Below, one piece after another: positions 14,329 through 23,152 of a stretch of 32,769 nucleotides of DNA. A program made the position numbers and the translations under genes. Below the pieces are notes generated by a model. The model was not told the origin of the DNA. It searched no databases and saw only the letters and a list, made by a program, of their open reading frames with translations. Every line of letters starts with the position of its first letter. The first letter of the stretch is position 1. Source of the stretch: Oscillospiraceae bacterium (GTDB lineage Bacteria > Bacillota > Clostridia > Oscillospirales > Oscillospiraceae); assembly GCA_017461585.1 (NCBI GenBank), contig JAFTYM010000008.1, positions 1-32,769 of the forward strand. The letters are read 5' to 3'.

Positions 14329-14356
14329 TTGACTAATTTTTCAAATATTATATAAT
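14329..14356 (+). promoter_or_regulatory. promoter of the glycyl radical enzyme gene
   Basis: TTGACT (14329-14334), a 16-base spacer and TATAAT (14351-14356). The leader of about 33 bases contains AAAGG (14378-14382), rather far (13 bases) from the ATG. Confidence 0.75.
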
Positions 14357-14395
14357 TAAACTATCTAAATATAACTGAAAGGCTGTGAATTTTTA

Positions 14396-16894
14396 ATGGT
14401 TGGTACAGAGAAGTTGGTCAGACCCATATCTGACCGTATCGCACGCATCCGCAAAAGATTCAAAGAAGTTGAGTATAAGGAGATGTATTGCTGCTCTGAG
14501 CGTACACGTATCCTCACGAATGCATACATCGAATATGAAGCAGATCATCCCACAATAAAGCGCGCAAAGTTTTTCCGCGACCTGTGCGAGCAGATGACCG
14601 TCCTTGTTGAAGATGAAGAGCTTATCGTCGGCAACCAGGGCACAAGCTACCGCGCAGTATCCCCCTACGTTGACTGGTATGAGGCAGGCCTTTTCAGCTC
14701 CGTGTGCGGTGACGACGAGACTTTCCGTCTCCAGTGGCAGACCGAGGGCGCACGTCAGCTTATGACAGACGAAGACAGAGAATATTTCCGCTCCGTTGCA
14801 GACTTCTGGGAAAAGCGCTGCCTTGCTGCCCGTGCTTCCGCTGTTATGCCTGACTGCATGTGGGATCTTCATCTTTCCGGCTGTCTCGATATGGGCAGCG
14901 CAAGAGGCGCCAGATCCCGCGGCATGGTCGGTTTCAGACCGCAGGGACACTTCTGCGCAAACTATGACAAGGTTGTACACCGCGGTCTTAAGTCCATCAA
15001 GGAAGAGGCTCTTGAGAAGATGAAGGCTCTTGAGGGCAAGTGCTACGGCGAAGACGGCGAAAAGTACATCTTCTATAAATCCATCGTCATCGTCTGTGAC
15101 GGCATGATGACTCTCTCAAAGCGTTACGGCGCTAAGTGTAAGGACATGGCTGACTCCGGCAATTACAGCCCTGAGCGAACTGCAGAGCTTTACAAGATGG
15201 CTGATTCTCTGAATCACATCATGGAGAACCCCTGCCGCAACTACTGGGAAGCAATGCAGGCAATCAACCTCTACATGCTCTGCCTGTGTATCGACGGTCA
15301 GAACCACGGCGTAACCTTCGGCCGTATCGACCAGTATGCAGGTCACTTCCTTGAAGACGAGCTTGCAAAGGGCGAGATCACAATCGAGTTTGCTCAGGAA
15401 GTCGCTGACAGCTTCATCCTCAAAACTGCCGAGTACACAAGATGTGAGACAGAGATGCCTCCCACAGTTACCAAGAACGATGACGGCACAGTTACCGTTC
15501 AGCATCACGGCAACACCATCGAGACAGGCCAGCACTTCTCCGTGGGCGGTATTACAAAGGACGGCAAGGACGCCTCCAACGAGCTCACATTCACTCTGCT
15601 CCAGTGCTATGCAAGACTGTTTATGTACAGTCCCTCCCTCTCTGTCCGTGTTCATAAGAACCTGCCCGACAGAATATGGCAGATCGCTGTACAGGCATCC
15701 TCCGTTGCAGGCGGCATGCCCACCTTCGAAAACGACGACATCATCATTCCCGCCCTCTTAAAGAAGGGTTACACCGTTGAGGACGCAAACGACTACTGCC
15801 TTATCGGCTGTGTTGAGCCCTCCGGCACAGGTAATGAGTGGCCCTGCTGCGGTACTTTAGGCGCAGAGAGCTTCTGGAACTACGGTCAGGCTGTTGTCCT
15901 CGCTCTTAACAATGGCATCAACCCCTTGAACGGCTATCAGGGCGGTCCTGCAACAGGTTATCTCTACGAAATGGAGACAATTGAGCAGGTTCAGGACGCT
16001 CTGGTCCAGCAGATGCAATACTACATGGGCTGGCACATGACCTGCTGCAACATCGGAGAGTACGCTTACCGTCTTACATATCCCTGCCCCGTCGCTTCCG
16101 CAACTACAGACGGATGTATGGAAAAGGGTAAGGACGTAACCTACGGCGGTGCAAAGTACAACTCCACAGGTGTTACATGCTGCGGTATCGGTAACGTTGC
16201 AGACTCCCTTGCTGCTGTTAAGTACCTCTGCTTCGACAAGAAGATCTGCACAACACGCGAGCTTTACGATGCCCTTATGGCAAACTGGGAAGGTCACGAA
16301 GAGCTTCGCCGCATCGTCGACAATCAGTGCCCCCACTACGGCAACGACGACGATTACGTTGACCAGTACGCAACATGGGCAATGCAGAAGTTCTGTGACT
16401 TCGTAAATAACGCTACAGGTCCCAGAGGTTCATGGAGACCCGGCACATTTACGATGACCGTAAACGTATTTATGGGTGCCAATACCGCTGCAACTCCCGA
16501 CGGCAGAAAGAGCCACGATCCTCTGGCTGAAGCCATCTCCCCCAAGCAGGGTATGGATAAGAACGGTCCCACAGCTTACGTCAAGAGCGCTGCTAAGCTG
16601 CCTCATATTGATATCGGCAACGGCGACCAGCTGAACATCAAGTTCTCCAAGACCGTTATCTCCAACGAGCGCGGTGCAGAGCAGGTAAGAAACCTCATCG
16701 AGACATACTTTGAGCTGGGCGGCATGCAGGTACAGTTCAACGTCGTATCTGTTGATGAGCTCCACGACGCTCAGGCACATCCCGAAAACTACAAGGATCT
16801 CATCGTTCGTATAGCAGGCTTCTCTGCTGTATTCGTTGAGCTTTCCAAGGGCGTTCAGGACGACTTCATCACAAGAACCGAGCACTCTATGTAA
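14396..16894 (+). CDS. glycyl radical enzyme of the PFL/dehydratase superfamily, substrate unknown
   Basis: An 832-residue enzyme that would use a protein-based glycyl radical for a difficult C-C, C-O, C-N or C-S cleavage in the cytosol. Seen: active-site Cys472 in IGCVEP, and Gly808 in the radical loop RIAGFSA, 24 residues from the end, both at family positions. The N-terminal PFL-like domain spans roughly residues 10-640. The segment NDYCLIGCVEPSGTGNEWP differs from what I remember for PFL (adjacent Cys-Cys), CutC, glycerol dehydratase and hydroxyproline dehydratase, so no substrate is assigned. An activating radical-SAM enzyme is required but not encoded in the window. Codon use is strongly biased, suggesting high expression. 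It has its own promoter and terminator. Confidence 0.88.
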   Translation: MVGTEKLVRPISDRIARIRKRFKEVEYKEMYCCSERTRILTNAYIEYEADHPTIKRAKFFRDLCEQMTVLVEDEELIVGNQGTSYRAVSPYVDWYEAGLFSSVCGDDETFRLQWQTEGARQLMTDEDREYFRSVADFWEKRCLAARASAVMPDCMWDLHLSGCLDMGSARGARSRGMVGFRPQGHFCANYDKVVHRGLKSIKEEALEKMKALEGKCYGEDGEKYIFYKSIVIVCDGMMTLSKRYGAKCKDMADSGNYSPERTAELYKMADSLNHIMENPCRNYWEAMQAINLYMLCLCIDGQNHGVTFGRIDQYAGHFLEDELAKGEITIEFAQEVADSFILKTAEYTRCETEMPPTVTKNDDGTVTVQHHGNTIETGQHFSVGGITKDGKDASNELTFTLLQCYARLFMYSPSLSVRVHKNLPDRIWQIAVQASSVAGGMPTFENDDIIIPALLKKGYTVEDANDYCLIGCVEPSGTGNEWPCCGTLGAESFWNYGQAVVLALNNGINPLNGYQGGPATGYLYEMETIEQVQDALVQQMQYYMGWHMTCCNIGEYAYRLTYPCPVASATTDGCMEKGKDVTYGGAKYNSTGVTCCGIGNVADSLAAVKYLCFDKKICTTRELYDALMANWEGHEELRRIVDNQCPHYGNDDDYVDQYATWAMQKFCDFVNNATGPRGSWRPGTFTMTVNVFMGANTAATPDGRKSHDPLAEAISPKQGMDKNGPTAYVKSAAKLPHIDIGNGDQLNIKFSKTVISNERGAEQVRNLIETYFELGGMQVQFNVVSVDELHDAQAHPENYKDLIVRIAGFSAVFVELSKGVQDDFITRTEHSM

Positions 16895-16901
16895 ATACTT
16901 T

Positions 16902-16931
16902 AAAGGCAGGGGTAAATCCCCTGCCTTTTTT
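16902..16931 (+). terminator. terminator after the glycyl radical enzyme gene
   Basis: AAAGGCAGGGG (16902-16912) pairs with CCCCTGCCTTT around a TAAAT loop and ends in a run of T. Confidence 0.93.
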
Positions 16932-16966
16932 ACTCAACTTATGTTATTATCAAAGCGGTGATAAAA

Positions 16967-17683
16967 ATGAACTACATCCGAGAAATACGTCTGCAGGACA
17001 CGCAGCAAAGTGATTACCCCTTTAATCTGCCTGCGGTGCAGCACCTGAAAAGCTGCGGCGGACTGAAATTTGAAAAGCCCGTCACCTTTTTTGTCGGTGA
17101 AAACGGCACGGGTAAGTCAACTCTCATAGAGGCAATTGCCGCTGCCATGGGTTTTAACGCAGAGGGCGGCTCCCGTGATTTCGCCTTTGAGACGCAGGCT
17201 ACTCATTCGCAGCTTTATAAATATCTCACCGTTGTAAAAAGCATTACACCGAAGGACGGCTTTTTCCTGCGGGCAGAAAGCTTTTACAACACTTCAAGCT
17301 ATCTGGACGAAAACAGTACCCTGGCTCGTTACGGCGGCGTTTCGTTTCACGAGCAATCACACGGCGAGGCTTTTTTGTCCCTTGTTGTTAACCGCTTTGA
17401 CGGTCACGGTCTGTATATTCTGGACGAGCCTGAATCTGCGCTCTCACCGCAGCGTCTCATGTCTCTGCTCGTCGCCATAGACGAGATTGTAAAGCAGGAC
17501 TCACAGTTTATAATCGCAACACACTCCCCCATTCTCATGTCCTATCCCGATGCCAATATTCTGCAGTTTTCCGAGTGCGGCATTGAGAAGACGGCACACG
17601 AGAAGACAGAGCACTATCGCATCACAAAACAGTTTCTCGACAACCCCCGCCGCATGCTGAAATATCTCCTGGACAGCCGGTAA
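16967..17683 (+). CDS. small AAA/ABC-type ATPase (AAA_21-like), function unknown
   Basis: A 238-residue soluble ATPase. The start at 16967 is chosen because GGTGAT, which matches the anti-Shine-Dalgarno, lies 4 bases before it; GTG at 16958 is the alternative. Seen: Walker A GENGTGKS (44-51), a signature-like SHGEAFLS, Walker B LYILDEPESALSP and an H-loop ATHSP. There is no coiled coil or membrane partner, unlike Rad50/SMC or transporter ATPases. Stand-alone proteins of this shape occur widely as predicted ATP-binding proteins and as parts of defence systems, but nothing nearby suggests defence. It lies between the terminator of the glycyl radical enzyme gene and the rnpB promoter. Confidence 0.8.
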   Translation: MNYIREIRLQDTQQSDYPFNLPAVQHLKSCGGLKFEKPVTFFVGENGTGKSTLIEAIAAAMGFNAEGGSRDFAFETQATHSQLYKYLTVVKSITPKDGFFLRAESFYNTSSYLDENSTLARYGGVSFHEQSHGEAFLSLVVNRFDGHGLYILDEPESALSPQRLMSLLVAIDEIVKQDSQFIIATHSPILMSYPDANILQFSECGIEKTAHEKTEHYRITKQFLDNPRRMLKYLLDSR

Positions 17684-17690
17684 ATTTAAA

Positions 17691-17719
17691 TTGACACCAA
17701 AGCATCCAGGATGTAAAAT
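17691..17719 (+). promoter_or_regulatory. promoter of rnpB
   Basis: TTGACA (17691-17696), a 17-base spacer and TAAAAT (17714-17719). The expected start near 17726 coincides with the first base of helix P1 of the RNase P RNA. Confidence 0.9.
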
Positions 17720-17725
17720 AGCATA

Positions 17726-18083
17726 GCGAGTGGGTTGGACAACCGCGGGTACGAGCCGAAAGGCTGTGCGTGAGGAAAGTCCGGGCTCCACAGGGTAAGG
17801 ATAACGGGTAACGCCCGCCGAAGGCGACTTCAGGAAAAGTGCAACAGAGATAAACCGCCGGCTATTTGGGTCGGTAAGGGTGGAAAGGCGGAGGTAAGAG
17901 CCCGCCCGATGGCGTGGAAGCGTCCATCGCTGTAAACTCTATCCGGAGCAACACCGTGGGAAAGCTGCTTAAATGCAAGGTTGACCCGACCGCTTTCAGG
18001 AGGTGGCTTGAACTCATCGGCAACGGTGAGTCTAGATAGATGGTTGTCTTAAATGACAGAACTCGGCTTACAGACCCTCTCGC
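17726..18083 (+). ncRNA. rnpB: RNase P RNA, bacterial type A
   Basis: The catalytic RNA that trims tRNA precursors. Conserved blocks are visible in order: GAGGAAAGTCCGGGCTCC near the 5' end, a GGTAA/AACAGAGA core region, and AGATAGATGG then ACAGAACTCGGCTTACAG near the 3' end. GCGAGTGGGT (17726-17735) pairs with ACCCTCTCGC (18074-18083) as helix P1 with one mismatch, which defines both ends. Length about 358 bases. The core layout looks like type A and not the Bacillus type B. Confidence 0.95.
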
Positions 18084-18095
18084 AAATATAAAAAT

Positions 18096-18128
18096 AACTC
18101 CCTTGAGTTTTTGCTCAAGGGAGTTTTT
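18096..18128. terminator. bidirectional terminator between rnpB and the lipoprotein gene
   Basis: A perfect 12-bp stem (18096-18107 with 18114-18125) is followed by T residues on the plus strand and by an AT-rich T-containing tail on the minus strand. It lies between converging transcripts. Confidence 0.9.
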
Positions 18129-18131
18129 GTG

Positions 18132-19307
18132 TTATTCGGACATATATTCATCAAGCTTTAAGCGGTAATCTCCGTAGTTTTCCCGTGTTACCGTAACGCG
18201 GCTGTCAACCGCGACGCTTCCGCAGCTGTTTTCATCACCGCCCCAAATAGTATCAGGGGTAAGCTCTCCTGTCATAAAACCGTACAGCGCGCCGATAACA
18301 GGTTCTATCCATAATTCAAAAGGAGTTGTGACAACGGTCTTAACCTGCGGAATACCGCTGTCAGAGAATACAGCGTCAGGACTCAAGGTTGTAAAAATGT
18401 GCGCATTGTCAAGACCGTTTCTCAAAAAAGCATCTGCGGCATTTGTGGTATCAAGCTCCGATATCGTACAGCAAAGCCAATATTTATACTGCGCATTTTC
18501 CTGTAAAGCAATATCATACCAATAATCAAAGGATTCTACCTCATAAGGGATATTCGTATCAACGATTACAATGTTTTCTGCCAGTTCAGGCGCAAGACTG
18601 CTCACAGTTTCGCAAAACTGTGTCTGCCAATTTTCTACCGCCGGCAATACCGAATATGTCACAAACATTACACCTATCTCCGCTGCAGGTATATCCGACA
18701 TATTTTCTTTATAATACGGTACAACGTTTTCCGCCAGTTCCGTACCTATGTCGCTCTCGGCAATCGTAACAGCGGGAGAAAGGAGATTGCCCTCATCGTC
18801 ACGATGCTCATCGCCCCAATATACCCAAGGGCAGCCTTCCTCGTTAAGTGTTGTGCTGAATCTGTATTCAAAATCACCTCTCAGAATAATGCCGTCATAT
18901 TCAGCAGCAAGATTTCTGAGCTGTTCTTCAGCCCTTCCCAAATGATTTTCGGCTTTAATAAAGCCACCGAATTCGATGTTCATTGTCTCACACCATCCGG
19001 AAAACACAGCTTCATATTGGTCATCAGCAATAGTGCTGTAATCATTAAATACACACACCTTATACCGCTCGTTTGCAAAATAATCATACTCAGGGTCATA
19101 AAATCCCTCACCGCCGTGTATAAGCGTTCCATTCCAGATTGTCTTCGGGTCAACAGCGCTTTCTTCTTCCTTTTCTCCCGTGTCCGTCACAGCATCGTCG
19201 GGCGTATTCTCGGGTATATCCGTCGCATCCTGCACAGGCTTATTTTTACAGGCAGCAAAACCAAGGCACATCACAAGTACCAAAATCGTACAAATTATGC
19301 ACTTCAT
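18132..19307 (-). CDS. solitary periplasmic-binding-protein-like lipoprotein
   Basis: A 391-residue exported lipoprotein: hydrophobic leader ending FAAC (Cys20), then an acidic T/D/E-rich linker to about residue 52. The rest has alternating strands and helices with segments such as YKVCVFNDYSTIADDQYEAV and EIGVMFVTYS, like type 1 periplasmic binding proteins or LacI-type sensor domains. No permease or ATPase is encoded with it, so it may serve a distant transporter or act as a sensor. AGGAGGT lies 6 bases before the ATG. It follows the degenerate ABC-like gene by 26 bases and is co-transcribed with it. Family assignment is tentative. Confidence 0.7.
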   Translation of the reverse strand: MKCIICTILVLVMCLGFAACKNKPVQDATDIPENTPDDAVTDTGEKEEESAVDPKTIWNGTLIHGGEGFYDPEYDYFANERYKVCVFNDYSTIADDQYEAVFSGWCETMNIEFGGFIKAENHLGRAEEQLRNLAAEYDGIILRGDFEYRFSTTLNEEGCPWVYWGDEHRDDEGNLLSPAVTIAESDIGTELAENVVPYYKENMSDIPAAEIGVMFVTYSVLPAVENWQTQFCETVSSLAPELAENIVIVDTNIPYEVESFDYWYDIALQENAQYKYWLCCTISELDTTNAADAFLRNGLDNAHIFTTLSPDAVFSDSGIPQVKTVVTTPFELWIEPVIGALYGFMTGELTPDTIWGGDENSCGSVAVDSRVTVTRENYGDYRLKLDEYMSE

Positions 19308-19333
19308 GACCGTACCTCCTGTCTTGAAAAATC

Positions 19334-20011
19334 CTACTTCTTGCTGAAAAGACCGTTGTACTTATCCTTCATCTGCAGTATTTTTGCAATTTTCGTCTGT
19401 TCCTCCGACTTGGTATCTTCTGCCTTCGGAACCTCTGTCACCTTCGGAGCAGGCTTTACGTAAGTCACAAGGTCGCCGTTTACAAGCTCAAGGCCTTTAT
19501 CTCCTCCTGCAAGCATAGTGCCAAGTGCATCGCCCGTAGCCTCTGTGATGCGCACTATAATCGCACTGTTATGTGTATAGCGCATAAGCCAAGACTCGAC
19601 CGTTGCCGCGGTTTCGGGATCCATCAAAACCTCGTCGTCACGGAGAAGGAACTCCTTCTTCCCCATTATCGCATTATACAGAATGGACCAGCGCAGCTTT
19701 TGACCGCCCGACATAGCATAGGGCGCGCGGTAAATAATTCCATCCACATTCACACCCTTGCTCTCACGTATAAGCTCATTGAGAACCGTTTTGCGGAGAC
19801 TTTTCTTAAGTCCCTTCACCAGTACATCACACACCGTTTTATATCTGCCCAGCTTTGGCTTTTTGTAGTTTGCCAGTTCGGGCAATATTTCGGTGGCAAA
19901 GGATGGGTTATTTATCAGAAACGCATCCTCAAACGCGTCCTTCTCAGCCATGGTGCCGCCGAAGATTACTATTCTTCCTGACTCCTCGGGTCTTAATTCG
20001 CTGTATTTCAT
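19334..20011 (-). CDS. degenerate ABC-ATPase-like protein lacking Walker A
   Basis: A 225-residue soluble protein. It has an ABC signature YAMSGGQKLR (98-107), followed at the right distance by a Walker-B-like EFLLRDDE (120-127) and DPETAATVESWL, as in ABC ATPases. The N-terminal part where Walker A should be reads GRIVIFGGTMAEKDAF, with no GxxxxGK[ST]. The H-loop histidine is replaced (VRITEATG). It probably cannot hydrolyse ATP alone. The C-terminus is charged and lysine-rich. AAGGAG lies 6 bases before the ATG. It sits behind a terminator of the flavoenzyme gene with no visible promoter of its own, so it may be expressed by read-through. A regulatory or scaffold role is possible; function unknown. 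Confidence 0.7.
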   Translation of the reverse strand: MKYSELRPEESGRIVIFGGTMAEKDAFEDAFLINNPSFATEILPELANYKKPKLGRYKTVCDVLVKGLKKSLRKTVLNELIRESKGVNVDGIIYRAPYAMSGGQKLRWSILYNAIMGKKEFLLRDDEVLMDPETAATVESWLMRYTHNSAIIVRITEATGDALGTMLAGGDKGLELVNGDLVTYVKPAPKVTEVPKAEDTKSEEQTKIAKILQMKDKYNGLFSKK

Positions 20012-20026
20012 AGAAAACTCCTTATT

Positions 20027-20058
20027 GAAAAAGGGACACTTTGCGCAAGTGTCCCTTT
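20027..20058 (-). terminator. terminator or attenuator between the flavoenzyme and ABC-like genes
   Basis: A 12-bp perfect stem (20030-20041 with 20047-20058), followed on the minus strand by TTTTTC. It lies 5 bases after the flavoenzyme stop and about 16 bases before the start of the next gene. Confidence 0.82.
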
Positions 20059-20063
20059 GCTTC

Positions 20064-22064
20064 TTAATATCTGCCGATATCGCGTGCGATATGGTAAGCT
20101 GCCTGAGTTGCAGCCAAAATGTTCTTGGGTGTTACGCAGTCGCCCAGCTGATAGAACTCGGGAGCAGCGCATCGAAGTGCCAGAGCTTCTTCTCTGAGAG
20201 GTCTCTGACCTGCAGCGTAGATAACTGTCTCGGCAGGGATAGTCTCGACGCCAGTAGGTGTCTCAACCACAAGACCTTCCTCGGTGACTTCCAAAGCCTT
20301 GGAAGAGGTTTTGATAGTCATGTTGGGCAGAGTCTTGATCATCTCGCAAAGTGCCACACCGTGAACTATAGGCTCACCTGCAGCCATTGTGACCTGACCC
20401 ATACGCTCGGATGTGTCGCCTGTCTTTTCAGATGCGATTGTTGTGGGCATCATCTCAACAACGGTGATTTCTCTGCCTGTCATGGCAAGGGCAACACCCA
20501 ACTCAAGACCGACAAGACCGCCGCCCAGAATAGCACAGCTCTTTCCTGCCTTGTCAAAGTCGTAGTAAATGTCCTCAGCGCCCTGTACTTTAGCTGAGTC
20601 GATACCCTTTACAGGGGGCTTTACGGGACGGGAGCCCAGAGCCGCGATGATAACATCGGCATTAAAGCTCTGCGCAACTTCGGGAGTTACCTCTGTGTTG
20701 AGGTGAACTTCGATATTAGCGCGGGAGATTTTTCTTCTCTGCAGGTCGATATACTCTTCAAGCTTCTTCTTGAAGGGGATGTTCATCTCGCACTGAAGCA
20801 CGCCGCCAAGAGAACCTGTCTTTTCGCAGAGGATGACTTCGTGACCGCGCTCGGAGAGAGTGAGAGCAGCCTGCATGCCGCCGATACCGCCGCCTGCAAC
20901 AAGAACCTTCTTATGTACTCTGGGAGGTGTGTCGTAAAGGCTTTCAAGCTCGTTGCCGATTACGGGGTTGGATGCGCAGTAGAATACGCCACCGAGGGTG
21001 GAGTTACTAAAGCAGGTGAAGCAGCGCATGCACTTGTTTATCTCGTCTTCCTTACCCAGCATTGCCTTAATGGGCAGGTCGGGGTCTGCAAGAGTCTGAC
21101 GTGCAAGGCAAACAACATCTGCCTGACCGGATGCGATTATCTCCTCCATGTGCACAACGTCTGTCAGAGCGCCGACAGTTGCAACGGGAGTTTTTACGTG
21201 CTTCTTGATTTCTGCAGCGAACTGTACATTGCAGCCGTCCTCAAGGAACATTGTGGGATGAGTACGCATGCTTGCGTAGTCAATCTCGTGATGACCTGCG
21301 GAAACATGGATAAGGTCAACCTTGCCGTCGAATGCCTTGGCGATCTCAACGCCCTCTTCGATGCCGTAGCCGTCGGGCAGCCACTCAGAGCCTGAAATAC
21401 GGACTTCAATAGGTGTTGCGTTGCCGACAACCTTGCGGCATGCCTCCACAACAGCAAGGGGGAATCTCATGCGGTTTTCAAAGGAGCCGCCCCATTTGTC
21501 TGTTCTTGTGTTCTCACGGGGAGAGATAAACTGGTGTATGCCCCAGCCGTGTCCTGCGTGGATGGTTATCATGCCGAAGCCGCTCTGTCTTGCGTAAGCT
21601 GCTGCCTCTGCATATTTCTTTATAAGCTCTTCGATGCGCTCGTCTGTCATGGCGCGTATCTCAACGCCGTCAGGACGGATACCGTCTGTCATACCCCATA
21701 CAAAGCCCTCGGGATAGACATAACCAGAGTTTACACCTGCGTGGTTAAGCTCAATAGCGGCAACAGCACCATGACGAGTGATGGCATTTGCTGTGCGGAA
21801 CATGGATGCCTTGCCGAAATTTCCGTCGCCGTCAAGCTGCCAGGGATGGCTGTGTCCCTCTTTTTCGACCATAAAGTCACCGACGCAAACGGATGCATAT
21901 CCGCCCATAGCCTTAAGCTCATAGAAGGCTCTTGCCTCTGCTGTCAGCTGGAGATTTGCTGTCAGGTCTGGGTGATCCTGAGGTGATGCGAAAATTCTGT
22001 GCTTGAAAAGTGTTTTGCCCAGAGTAATGGGCTCGAAAAGATGCTTATATTTAGAGCAGCTCAT
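20064..22064 (-). CDS. NADH:flavin oxidoreductase / 2,4-dienoyl-CoA reductase family protein
   Basis: A 666-residue iron-sulfur flavoenzyme. The start at 22064 is chosen because TAAGGAG lies just upstream; an in-frame ATG 33 bases earlier lacks a site. Residues 1-350 form an old-yellow-enzyme TIM barrel for FMN (HLFEPITLGKTLFKHRI, HAGHGWGIHQFISP, RTDKWGGSFENR). A cysteine cluster follows (CMRCFTC plus a Cys 12 residues on) for a 4Fe-4S centre. The C-terminal half binds FAD and NAD(P)H (GGGIGGMQAALTLSERG and GGGLVGLELGVALAMTG). Relatives reduce activated double bonds: FadH, BaiCD/BaiH of bile acid dehydroxylation, and enoate or steroid reductases. The substrate here cannot be read. Single-gene unit with its own promoter. 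Confidence 0.9.
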   Translation of the reverse strand: MSCSKYKHLFEPITLGKTLFKHRIFASPQDHPDLTANLQLTAEARAFYELKAMGGYASVCVGDFMVEKEGHSHPWQLDGDGNFGKASMFRTANAITRHGAVAAIELNHAGVNSGYVYPEGFVWGMTDGIRPDGVEIRAMTDERIEELIKKYAEAAAYARQSGFGMITIHAGHGWGIHQFISPRENTRTDKWGGSFENRMRFPLAVVEACRKVVGNATPIEVRISGSEWLPDGYGIEEGVEIAKAFDGKVDLIHVSAGHHEIDYASMRTHPTMFLEDGCNVQFAAEIKKHVKTPVATVGALTDVVHMEEIIASGQADVVCLARQTLADPDLPIKAMLGKEDEINKCMRCFTCFSNSTLGGVFYCASNPVIGNELESLYDTPPRVHKKVLVAGGGIGGMQAALTLSERGHEVILCEKTGSLGGVLQCEMNIPFKKKLEEYIDLQRRKISRANIEVHLNTEVTPEVAQSFNADVIIAALGSRPVKPPVKGIDSAKVQGAEDIYYDFDKAGKSCAILGGGLVGLELGVALAMTGREITVVEMMPTTIASEKTGDTSERMGQVTMAAGEPIVHGVALCEMIKTLPNMTIKTSSKALEVTEEGLVVETPTGVETIPAETVIYAAGQRPLREEALALRCAAPEFYQLGDCVTPKNILAATQAAYHIARDIGRY

Positions 22065-22099
22065 GTATTTACACTCCTTAATTTTATTCGTTGGCAAAT

Positions 22100-22128
22100 A
22101 TTATATCACACAATTTTTGTTCAGTCTA
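22100..22128 (-). promoter_or_regulatory. promoter of the flavoenzyme gene
   Basis: On the minus strand TATAAT (complement of 22100-22105) has an extended TG; 17 bases upstream is TAGACT (complement of 22123-22128). It begins right behind the stop codon of the HD-domain gene. Confidence 0.7.
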
Positions 22129-22129
22129 T

Positions 22130-23152
22130 TTAATTTTCGGCTGTGAGAAAGCGATATGCAAACAGCGTGGTGTCAAGTATCAGCGCAGCACAGATATGTA
22201 CGGGGTCGTTTTCGCGTATTCCAGCAGGACGCAATGTGCCGCAAGCTTTGCTCTTATACTGCTTCATAAAACTGTCGGAAAACTCATTTAAACGAGTATC
22301 ATCATTTCCCGTATACTCACCTATAAAAGCCATGCAGGCATTGTAGCAGCCGCAGACAGCCTTTGAATTATCACAGCTTTTACGTGTGGACACGGAAATA
22401 TCCGCATCTAAAAGTCTGCAAAGCTCCGAGATAACTATCTCATAGGCGCACTTGCCTGCCATAAGACCTTCGTGAACAGCATCGCGGACGCCTGTGACTA
22501 AGTCCTTATCAAAATAGTCGCGCTTTTTGCCCGTGTCACGTCCCAAAGCCTCAAGCTCTGCAGTATAGACATCGAACATGAACTTTGAAAACTCTGCGCG
22601 CTTTACAGCAGCATCATTTCGCAGAAACTTAGTGTCAAGGTCGGAAATACGTACTCTGTCAAGTCCGTCGCTGTCTTTTAAGAATTTTGCAAGACGGCGT
22701 GTCCTGTCCATATCGGAAACGGCATACTGAGACAGAATTTCGTCCATATCCTTGTCAGCTCTTGAGTGGGCCTCAATGCCCGCCTTCATCATCTCAAGAT
22801 ACTCGCCTGTGAAAGCTGTCAGCCCGGGGAGCTTGAAGGTAGAGGAAAGACCGTGGGCATCGTCCAGCCAATCTGAAAGTCTGCCCGTGTCGTGGTAAGA
22901 GCACATTGTAAGAAGAAGGCGCGTGTCCTCCTCCGAGAGGTCGTTGTCCATGGCGGCAAAAGCTCCGTGGAGCATGGTGCGCTCTATGTGTCCCTCTCCG
23001 TGAACGGGACTTTGAAACAGGGCTGCACGGTTTAAATTTTTGAGAAACTCATCAAAAATACCGTAAAAGCACCAGTTTTTGAGAGCTTCAATATCGCAGG
23101 CATATTCACCCCAGACAGCTTTGGAGAGGATATTTCGCATAGGACTTATCAT
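22130..23152 (-). CDS. HD-domain protein, putative phosphohydrolase
   Basis: A 340-residue protein with a metal-dependent HD fold: H51 and H55 in VHGEGHIERT, H87-D88 in CSYHDTGR, H129 in EAHS, and Asp residues in KDSDGLDRVRI. The N-terminal 45 residues and the Cys-containing C-terminal third (about 240-340) match nothing I recognise. HD proteins of this type cleave nucleotides or phosphoesters. The ATG at 23152 shares one base with the rqcH stop (TGATG) and follows AAGGAGG by 6 bases; a GTG three bases upstream is the alternative. Tight coupling to rqcH suggests co-expression with translation rescue, but a functional link is unproven. Confidence 0.8.
   Translation of the reverse strand: MISPMRNILSKAVWGEYACDIEALKNWCFYGIFDEFLKNLNRAALFQSPVHGEGHIERTMLHGAFAAMDNDLSEEDTRLLLTMCSYHDTGRLSDWLDDAHGLSSTFKLPGLTAFTGEYLEMMKAGIEAHSRADKDMDEILSQYAVSDMDRTRRLAKFLKDSDGLDRVRISDLDTKFLRNDAAVKRAEFSKFMFDVYTAELEALGRDTGKKRDYFDKDLVTGVRDAVHEGLMAGKCAYEIVISELCRLLDADISVSTRKSCDNSKAVCGCYNACMAFIGEYTGNDDTRLNEFSDSFMKQYKSKACGTLRPAGIRENDPVHICAALILDTTLFAYRFLTAEN

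Noticed and set aside
14393-16885. Several long minus-strand frames opposite the glycyl radical enzyme gene
   Set aside because: They are shadows caused by the strong codon bias of the real gene, with no start signals or recognisable domains.
16967-17683. Anti-phage defence gene (Septu/Gabija-like ATPase)
   Set aside because: The ATPase is short, stands alone, and has no nuclease or effector next to it. Housekeeping genes surround it.
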